NCBI GenBank assembly: GCA_027028245.1 | Contig: JALVJO010000169.1 | Coordinates: forward strand, 1-54,352 | Reading direction: 5' to 3' | Length of the DNA stretch: 54,352 bases | Source: Deltaproteobacteria bacterium | Lineage (GTDB): Bacteria; Desulfobacterota; Dissulfuribacteria; Dissulfuribacterales; QOAL01 | In this document: positions 48,218 through 54,352 of the stretch, piece by piece | How positions within the stretch are numbered: the stretch's first letter is position 1 | How the letters are laid out: every line of letters starts with the position of its first letter | The notes under the pieces: model-generated | The model's database searches: none | Told to the model about the DNA's origin: nothing | The model's input: only the letters and a program-made list of their open reading frames with translations | Made by a program: the position numbers and the translations under genes

Positions 48218-49012
48218 ATGTCATTTCGTCCCAGGACCATCTTGCTGATCTGCAGCATTTTCCTGCCCCTGCTTTTTTCATCTGTCAAGGCTGCCGAAGT
48301 GTCTTCCAGCGTGGAGCCGGAAGCAGACAAGGTATTGAGGCAGATGAGTGATTTCCTGAAGGCCCAGAAGCATTTCGTGATTCGGGCTGAGACGTCTTAT
48401 GAATCCATGCTTGATTCAGGACAGAAGCTGACTTACCTGAACCAGATCACCACATACGTCAAGCGGCCGAACAGGCTTTATATCCACAGGACAGGCATGG
48501 TACGAAACCAGGAGATATTCTACGATGGTTCCAGTCTCACGTTATACAGCAGAAACAAGAACATGTATGCATCTGCAAAGGTCCCCGGGACCATTGATGA
48601 AATGCTGGATTATGCTACTCAAGTCCTCAACCTGCCGGCACCGGGCGGAGATCTTTTTTATTCCCACGTGTACGAGGGCTTGATGTCGGACGTCTTGTCA
48701 GGGATATACGTTGGCAAAAACAAGGTCAACGGTGTCTTGTGTCATCACCTTGCTTACCGAGGTGCTGATGTGGACTGGCAGCTCTGGGTGGAGGCAGGCG
48801 ATAAGCCTATTCCAAGAAAATACATCATCACTTCCAAGTGGACTACAGGTGCCCCTGAGTACAGCCTGACCATCTATGAATGGGATTCTGAAAAGGTCAT
48901 TCCAGAGGAAAGATTCCATTTCAAGGCACCTGAAGGGGCGCTCAGGATCAGGTTTCTTTCAGAAAAAGAGGTCAAGGACATTAAAAGAAAGATAAAGGAG
49001 CGCCAGAAATGA
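48218..49012 (+). CDS. DUF2092-type secreted protein
   Basis: Signal peptide; VLRQMSDFLKAQKHFVIRAETSYESMLDSGQKL...VDWQLWVEAGDKPIPRKYIITSKWTTGAPEY. Confidence 0.8.
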   Translation: MSFRPRTILLICSIFLPLLFSSVKAAEVSSSVEPEADKVLRQMSDFLKAQKHFVIRAETSYESMLDSGQKLTYLNQITTYVKRPNRLYIHRTGMVRNQEIFYDGSSLTLYSRNKNMYASAKVPGTIDEMLDYATQVLNLPAPGGDLFYSHVYEGLMSDVLSGIYVGKNKVNGVLCHHLAYRGADVDWQLWVEAGDKPIPRKYIITSKWTTGAPEYSLTIYEWDSEKVIPEERFHFKAPEGALRIRFLSEKEVKDIKRKIKERQK

Positions 49013-49407
49013 AATACTTCGTTATAATTCTTGCTTCCGCTGCCGTATTCTGCACCGCCTTTTTTCTGGATTCCGTTGATTTCAGTTCAAATGATGTGTT
49101 GATCATGTCCCAGGCCAGTGCCTATTATTACGGCACCGGAAGGAGGGTGGCCCGGAGGACAGCCAGGAGGACTTCAAGGCGTGTAGCCAGACGCCACAAC
49201 TATTACGGGGGAGCAGCTGTAGTAGCGGCACCGGTAGCGGTAGCCGCAACCGGTGTTGCCGTGGGAGCCACTGTGGTTAGTCTGCCGTCAGCATGCAGCA
49301 GCGTGGTTGTAAATGGTGTCACTTATTATAACTGCAGCGGGACCTATTATCAGCCGGTCTATGACGGCCCAAACCTGGTCTATGTAGTGGTGCAGCCGCC
49401 CCTGTAG
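49009..49407 (+). CDS. Small secreted Arg/Tyr-rich hypothetical protein
   Basis: Signal peptide, RRVARRTARRTSRRVARR segment, C-terminal GVTYYNCSGTYYQPVYDG; overlaps upstream stop codon. Confidence 0.7.
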   Translation: MKYFVIILASAAVFCTAFFLDSVDFSSNDVLIMSQASAYYYGTGRRVARRTARRTSRRVARRHNYYGGAAVVAAPVAVAATGVAVGATVVSLPSACSSVVVNGVTYYNCSGTYYQPVYDGPNLVYVVVQPPL

Positions 49408-49475
49408 CCCTGCTGCCCGTACCCGGGGCAATGCGTCAGGTATTGTTCTGCATGCCCTTGTTCTATGTTTGCGGG

Positions 49476-49709
49476 GGGAGCATTCCCCGTTTGTCCCCGG
49501 ACGAATAATGGCGAGGAATGGCAAGGAAGGTGCATTTCTTTCAAGGTTCACCAAGCCGCTATGCAGATTTCAAATTCTTTTGGAATGCAGACATGGCCAA
49601 TCTCATCGGCTTGACTGCGGCTGAAGTGGGCTTCCTTGTGGTGAAACCTTTCAAGAAACACCCTTTCCTTGCCAGTAGCACAAATGGGAGACAAACTGGG
49701 AATGCTCCC
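49476..49709 (+). repeat. Dispersed long-inverted-repeat element, copy C (MITE-like)
   Basis: GGGAGCATTCCCCGTTTGTCCCC ... GAGACAAACTGGGAATGCTCCC; core closely similar to copies A and B; flanked by GTTTGCGGG / GTTTGCCGGG. Confidence 0.87.
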
Positions 49710-49743
49710 GTTTGCCGGGTTATTTCGACTGGTAAGGTGAAAA

Positions 49744-50208
49744 TTAAATGTCCTCTTTTTCATCCTGCCTGCACAGCCTGTCATCTCTTTCCCTCATGAG
49801 CCAGTAAACAAGTCCCAGGGCAAGCAGTACCGTTGCAAGAGAAAATATGGTGATGGCAGGGGTGGCCTTGATGTCCAGGATGATCATCTTTCTGCTTATG
49901 GCCAGTATTGCAATGAGAAGCACCGTCTTTACCTGGACTATGCTTTCCTGGTCCACGATTACCTTTACAATGGAGTGCTTGAATTCCAGGGCGATCAAAA
50001 CGATCATGATCATGCCGAAAAGGGCCTTGAAGGACTTGTGCTCCAGGGGGTCGATGCCCTTTTCCAGGAAGAAGGCAAAGATGTGGTATCCCAGCTTGTA
50101 GGTGGCACATATGATTATGAGTGCCACAAAAAATGAAAGAATTATGCAGATGACCTTTTCAAATTTTTCGTAAAAGCTGAGAAGTTTCCATTCTTCTGAA
50201 AGTTTCAT
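49744..50208 (-). CDS. PsiE-like (phosphate-starvation-inducible E family) membrane protein
   Basis: Four TM helices; FGMIMIVLIALEFKHSIVKVI...VQVKTVLLIAILAISRKMIILD. Confidence 0.82.
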   Translation of the reverse strand: MKLSEEWKLLSFYEKFEKVICIILSFFVALIIICATYKLGYHIFAFFLEKGIDPLEHKSFKALFGMIMIVLIALEFKHSIVKVIVDQESIVQVKTVLLIAILAISRKMIILDIKATPAITIFSLATVLLALGLVYWLMRERDDRLCRQDEKEDI

Positions 50209-50234
50209 CTATTTTCTCTCCCAAATGTCCCTGT

Positions 50235-51005
50235 TTATCCTTTGATTTCCATGTGGAGGCTGTGCAAACAGTCCCTGAAGGCCCTAAGCAGGGGAAATTT
50301 TGAGTTCTGCATCAGGGTCTTGAAGTCTCCTGATTCGACTATCTCTCCCTGGTCAATCAGTATTATCCTGCGGCAGAGACTGGAGACCTCAAAGGGATCA
50401 TGGCTTACGAGTATGGTGGTTATTTTGTGAGCCGCTGTCAAAACTTTAATCTTGTTTATGATATTGCTTTTTATCTCCATGTCCAGTCCACTGAAGGGTT
50501 CGTCCAGCAGAAGATAGGCAGGGCGGGCTGCAAGTGCCCTGGCCAGGGCAAGTCTTTGCTGTTCACCCCCGGAAAGCTGTGCGGGATATCTCTTTGCCAG
50601 GTGACTGATGCTGCACATTGAAAGGCTCTCCATGGCTTTTCTGGCGGCATCTTTATCCTTTCCAAGGCCGAGCCTGACGTTTTCTTCTGCAGTTAAATTC
50701 GGCCACAGGGCAAGGTCCTGAAATACCATGGAGATCTGTCTCTTACTGGCAGGCACCTCTATAGCTCCGTCCCTGGAAACCAGCCTTTTGTCCAGAAAGA
50801 TCTTTCCCTGGTCGGGAGGTTCAAGGCCTGCCATTATCCGAAGAAGCGTGGATTTGCCGCTGCCTGACGGGCCGAGAATTCCCCAGCTTGCATTCGGTTC
50901 TATCCGGCAGGAAATGTCCCTTAGAACTGTTTTACCGCCGTAGACCCGGCTTACATTTTCCAGTTCAAAGCCCTTGATGCCTTTCATGTTCTCCGATTCA
51001 TCCAT
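50235..51005 (-). CDS. ABC transporter ATP-binding protein
   Basis: GPSGSGKSTLLRIMAG, LSGGEQQRLALARALA, LLLDEPFSGLD. Confidence 0.94.
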   Translation of the reverse strand: MDESENMKGIKGFELENVSRVYGGKTVLRDISCRIEPNASWGILGPSGSGKSTLLRIMAGLEPPDQGKIFLDKRLVSRDGAIEVPASKRQISMVFQDLALWPNLTAEENVRLGLGKDKDAARKAMESLSMCSISHLAKRYPAQLSGGEQQRLALARALAARPAYLLLDEPFSGLDMEIKSNIINKIKVLTAAHKITTILVSHDPFEVSSLCRRIILIDQGEIVESGDFKTLMQNSKFPLLRAFRDCLHSLHMEIKG

Positions 51006-52534
51006 AATTTATACGTCAGGAAAAAAAGAGCCGAGGCAGAGACAAGATACAGCAGGCAGAGCTGTGCAACGAGGCTTTCCGGGGCATTGGCCATGATGGT
51101 AAATATGGCAAGGGGAAGGTTCTGTGCTCCCGGCGGGTGAATAAGAAGCACGGTTCCCGTATCGGCTGCGGAAAGAAGAAGTGCCAGGAGAAATCCCGTC
51201 ATTATGAACACCGATGCCAGCGGGGCCAGCACCCTTATTAAAAATTTTCCCAGGCTGATTCCATGTATTTCAGCCGCAAAGGACCATGATTGCGGCATCT
51301 GGCTGAAAAATCTGGCTGCAAGGACGGCCGGTACCGGGAAGAGATGAATACCCTGGGCCAGGCAGACTGCCATGGGTCCCCTGAAGATAAAATCGGCCCA
51401 GGCGGGCGTCCTTGTGCCTGCATATACAAATCCCAGGGCCGTGAGGGCGGCAGGCAGGGAAAAGATAAGCAGCAGACAAACCATTCCGGCTAACCGGGTA
51501 TCGGGACGTCGGCCCATGAAGAAGCCTGTCATAAAACCCAGTATAGTGGCGGTTGTTGCAGAACCTGCAGCATAAAACATGGTGTATCCCCATGTCCTTG
51601 AAAGGGTCGTGCTGATTGCCTGCATGTCCGGTCTTGAAAGGGCTGGAAAAAGAAGTCCCGCCAGGGGCAGGAGAACCAGCAGCAGTGAGCAGGCACTGTT
51701 GAAAAGGATCGCTGCAGCCGACATGCTGCGGTGATAAGAGGCTTGAACCGGCCTGGAGGAAGTGGCAAGAAGTTCCATGGATCTTCTGCCCGCCGCTGTC
51801 AGTGCCAGGATGGCAAGAAAAAGGGTAGAGCCTGAGAGCATCAGGCACTGGAGGGCTGCAAGCCTCATGTCGTAGAGGGCTGAAAAACTAACAAGTATTT
51901 CCGATACCGCGGTCTTGATGCCAAGCCCCATGGCCGGCCCCGGGCTTGAAAGCATGAGAAAGGCGCCGAGACAGGCGGCAACTGCAGCTGGGGGCATGGC
52001 AAACCTGGCAGTAAGCCGGATAAGACCGCTTTCTCCCTGGGCCATTCTCACTGCATCGCACTGGCTGGCGCTCAAACCTGAACATGCAGCAATGGTTGAT
52101 GCTGCCACAAGGGGAAAGGTGACCATAGCGGTGATGAGAATGAATGCAGTTCGTCCGCTGTAAAGAAAGGATGTGAACCCTGGAAAAGAGGCCAGGCTGT
52201 TCATGCTCACCGCCCAGAGGAGGGGAGGGACCATTACCGGAAGGAAGAACAGGAACATGAAAAGCTTTCTGGCAGGGTATTCGTAAAGGGTATAAAAGAT
52301 CCCTGCCAAAAGGCCCAGGGCCAGTGCCAATGCCGCCCCTGAAAGGCAGATCAAGATGCTCTTAACGAGCAGCGGGAAAAAGCCCTGGAGCCTGGTAAAA
52401 AGATCCGAAGAAACGCTCTGCATTGCAGCATGCAGAAGCGCAACGGCTGGAAGAAAGGCTATGCAGGCAACGGACAATAGGCCTGTCATCCGCCACCTGC
52501 CGGGCCGTTCCAGGACTAAGGCAGAAAGGCTCAT
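50984..52534 (-). CDS. ABC transporter permease (ferric-iron/FbpB-like, fused)
   Basis: Multi-TM protein of 516 aa between ATPase and solute-binding protein. Confidence 0.85.
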   Translation of the reverse strand: MSLSALVLERPGRWRMTGLLSVACIAFLPAVALLHAAMQSVSSDLFTRLQGFFPLLVKSILICLSGAALALALGLLAGIFYTLYEYPARKLFMFLFFLPVMVPPLLWAVSMNSLASFPGFTSFLYSGRTAFILITAMVTFPLVAASTIAACSGLSASQCDAVRMAQGESGLIRLTARFAMPPAAVAACLGAFLMLSSPGPAMGLGIKTAVSEILVSFSALYDMRLAALQCLMLSGSTLFLAILALTAAGRRSMELLATSSRPVQASYHRSMSAAAILFNSACSLLLVLLPLAGLLFPALSRPDMQAISTTLSRTWGYTMFYAAGSATTATILGFMTGFFMGRRPDTRLAGMVCLLLIFSLPAALTALGFVYAGTRTPAWADFIFRGPMAVCLAQGIHLFPVPAVLAARFFSQMPQSWSFAAEIHGISLGKFLIRVLAPLASVFIMTGFLLALLLSAADTGTVLLIHPPGAQNLPLAIFTIMANAPESLVAQLCLLYLVSASALFFLTYKLWMNRRT

Positions 52535-53571
52535 GAATTCTTGTCAGTCCACTCCTTGAGAAAACCGTTCATGATCTTTTCCAGGGTGCCTGCAAGTTCC
52601 TGGTAGTCAACGTCCATGGTCTTTATTTCTTCGATGGGAGGAAACTGCTCTGGGCCCTTTATTCCCCGGCGCAGCGGGATCTGGGCAGCCTTGCTTTCTG
52701 CCAGCAGTTTTTCCGTATCCGGGCTCAGGAGGAAATCTATGAATCTTTTTGCCTCTTGTTCATGGGGGGCCTTCCTTATGAGTACAGCACAGTTGGGGAT
52801 CAAGAGTGTGCCCATGCCGTCCTGATCCGGGAAGACGAAACCCAGGGGAAGGCCCTGGGAAATTGCCACATTCACATCGTCCGAATCGGTAAGCCCTGCC
52901 AGACAGGTCCCCCTGGCCACGCTGTTCTTTACATCACCGTTTGATGCCAGGATTTTTCCGCCGTTTTCAGAAAAATCACGGAAGAATTTTTCCGCCCTTT
53001 CACTGCCAAGAACCTGGAACAAGGCCGCTGCGTGCATGGATGTAGTGCCGAAAAGCGGGTTTGCAATGCAGGCAGCACCATGGAAACGCTGATCATTCAG
53101 GTCGAATATGGAAGCAGGCCTTTTTTCCGCCGGGACCCTTTGCTTGTTGTAGATCAGCATCCGTGCCCTGGTGGAAAAACTGGTCCAGTAACCCTCAGGA
53201 TCTGAAAATTTTTCAGGAAGACCCCTGGCAGCAGGAGACTTGTATGGAGCAGCTGCGCCCTTTTTCTTGAGTACGGCAGCCCTTACAGGATCGCCGCTCC
53301 AGAATACGTCTGCAACCGGCCTGTCTTTTTCTGCTATGAGCCTGTTTAGAAGGCCGGTGCTCTTGGTCTCCTCTGTATCTGTTACAAGCCTGACCTTTAT
53401 GCCCGTCAGTTTCTGAAAGCGTTCTGCCACAGGTCTTGCAAATATGTCGTCCACTGAAGTGTAGACGACTACTTCCCCTTTTTCTCCCTGGCTGCTGCAC
53501 GCTGAGAGACAGCAAAGTGCCGGGACGCAGATGAAGAGCAGGAAGGTTCTCAAAATTATTGCAGCATTCAA
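52531..53571 (-). CDS. Extracellular solute-binding lipoprotein (iron(III)-type)
   Basis: Lipobox-like LCCLSAC; VVVYTSVDDIFARPVAERFQKLTGIKVRLV; ADVFWSGDP. Confidence 0.88.
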   Translation of the reverse strand: MNAAIILRTFLLFICVPALCCLSACSSQGEKGEVVVYTSVDDIFARPVAERFQKLTGIKVRLVTDTEETKSTGLLNRLIAEKDRPVADVFWSGDPVRAAVLKKKGAAAPYKSPAARGLPEKFSDPEGYWTSFSTRARMLIYNKQRVPAEKRPASIFDLNDQRFHGAACIANPLFGTTSMHAAALFQVLGSERAEKFFRDFSENGGKILASNGDVKNSVARGTCLAGLTDSDDVNVAISQGLPLGFVFPDQDGMGTLLIPNCAVLIRKAPHEQEAKRFIDFLLSPDTEKLLAESKAAQIPLRRGIKGPEQFPPIEEIKTMDVDYQELAGTLEKIMNGFLKEWTDKNS

Positions 53572-53576
53572 CCCGG

Positions 53577-54278
53577 CTATTCCTCCATCTTCACAGTAAG
53601 ATCATCAAATGAGGAGGCAGCATCGGCCTTGCTCCACATGCCTACTCCTCCCTCGTCAGGCAGGGTTGAATCCTTGACCTCAATCAGTTTCTTTCCATTC
53701 ACCCAGCCTGTGATCCTGTCATCCTTGGCTGAAATCTTGACGGTAAACCACTTTCCTTCCCTTATTCCCCGCACCCTGGCAGAGCCGAGCATCACCCTGT
53801 CGCCGTCCTTGACATAATAGATCCTGAAGTTGTCTTCCAGAGGGTTCATCCTTGCCACATAATAGTTCATCCTGTCCTTTACCCTCCAGATGGGTCCTCC
53901 ACCCTGGTCTATCCTGCCGCTGTCTGCACGGACCTTTACCTCTATGGAACCGTCCCTGAACCTGATCTCGTCGGACCAGCAGATGTTGAACTGGGAGCCG
54001 GATGGGGATTTTATCTCGGTTATCTTGAGTATATTCGGCCTTGAGGGAGCATCATGGTCCTGAATGACTGTCCAGACTGCGTCGTATTTTGATTTTCTGG
54101 TGGTTTCCACCCTGAATCCGGCAGGAAGCTCGGGATATTGATCAAAATTGATGATAAGAGTTTTATTCTCGCTGCCGTAAAGATCCTCTTTCTCATTGCA
54201 CATGCCCTGTGCCTGAAAAAGGCAGACCAGGATGAAAAGGGCCAAAAGACAAGTGATTTGATGCTTGAAAATCTTCAT
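53577..54278 (-). CDS. Secreted concanavalin-like/DUF1080-type protein
   Basis: Signal peptide; FRDGSIEVKVRADSGRIDQGGGPIWRVKDRMNYYVARMNPLEDNFRIYYVKDG...GWVNGKKLIEVKDS. Confidence 0.65.
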   Translation of the reverse strand: MKIFKHQITCLLALFILVCLFQAQGMCNEKEDLYGSENKTLIINFDQYPELPAGFRVETTRKSKYDAVWTVIQDHDAPSRPNILKITEIKSPSGSQFNICWSDEIRFRDGSIEVKVRADSGRIDQGGGPIWRVKDRMNYYVARMNPLEDNFRIYYVKDGDRVMLGSARVRGIREGKWFTVKISAKDDRITGWVNGKKLIEVKDSTLPDEGGVGMWSKADAASSFDDLTVKMEE

Positions 54279-54352
54279 GTTTTTCTCTCTTTCTCTTTGA
54301 AGTTTGTTGTTTAAGACGTATTAGACCATGGGGGACAGCGGCAAGTGATGCC

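Overview
The window looks like chromosomal DNA from a strictly anaerobic, cytochrome-rich bacterium, probably Desulfobacterota/Deltaproteobacteria (inferred from gene content only). It is densely coding and mostly housekeeping or accessory-metabolic: mreD-mrdA-rodA, speE, lysC-cimA, cooC, typA, a P-type ATPase, a two-component/C11-peptidase cluster, a collagen-like protein, UbiD, and a ferric-type ABC transporter. There are two tRNAs (Ala-CGC and Gly-GCC).

The main discoveries come from reading through stop codons in the ORF track.
(1) A multiheme cytochrome c is split in the track at 7253 by one in-frame TGA. Reading through joins it to 6791..7195 in the same frame (..VVILVPG-U-QDFISF..). 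A near-perfect hairpin (TTTCCTTTC-TGGAT-GAAAGGAAG) lies 10-32 nt after the TGA, with its G-containing loop about 20 nt away, as expected for a bacterial SECIS. This is a candidate selenocysteine-containing 12-heme cytochrome.
(2) The peroxiredoxin at 25502..26095 has TGA exactly at the peroxidatic Cys (..FTFV-U-PTE..), followed by a perfect 8-bp hairpin ATTGCCTT-GGAC-AAGGCAAT, also about 20 nt downstream. This is a candidate Sec-peroxiredoxin.
(3) That peroxiredoxin sits in a PerR-led, roughly 13-gene, co-directional oxidative-defence cluster. It contains rubrerythrin, Sec-Prx, a pentaheme cytochrome, a Tat-exported superoxide reductase, desulfoferrodoxin, ferritin, two rubredoxins, a flavodiiron protein and a protein with a desulforedoxin-like tail.
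(4) Three dispersed copies of an unannotated ~220-255 bp long-inverted-repeat (MITE-like) element occur at about 16152-16405 (+), 42489-42709 (-) and 49476-49709 (+).

No CRISPR array, rRNA, prophage or transposase gene was seen.
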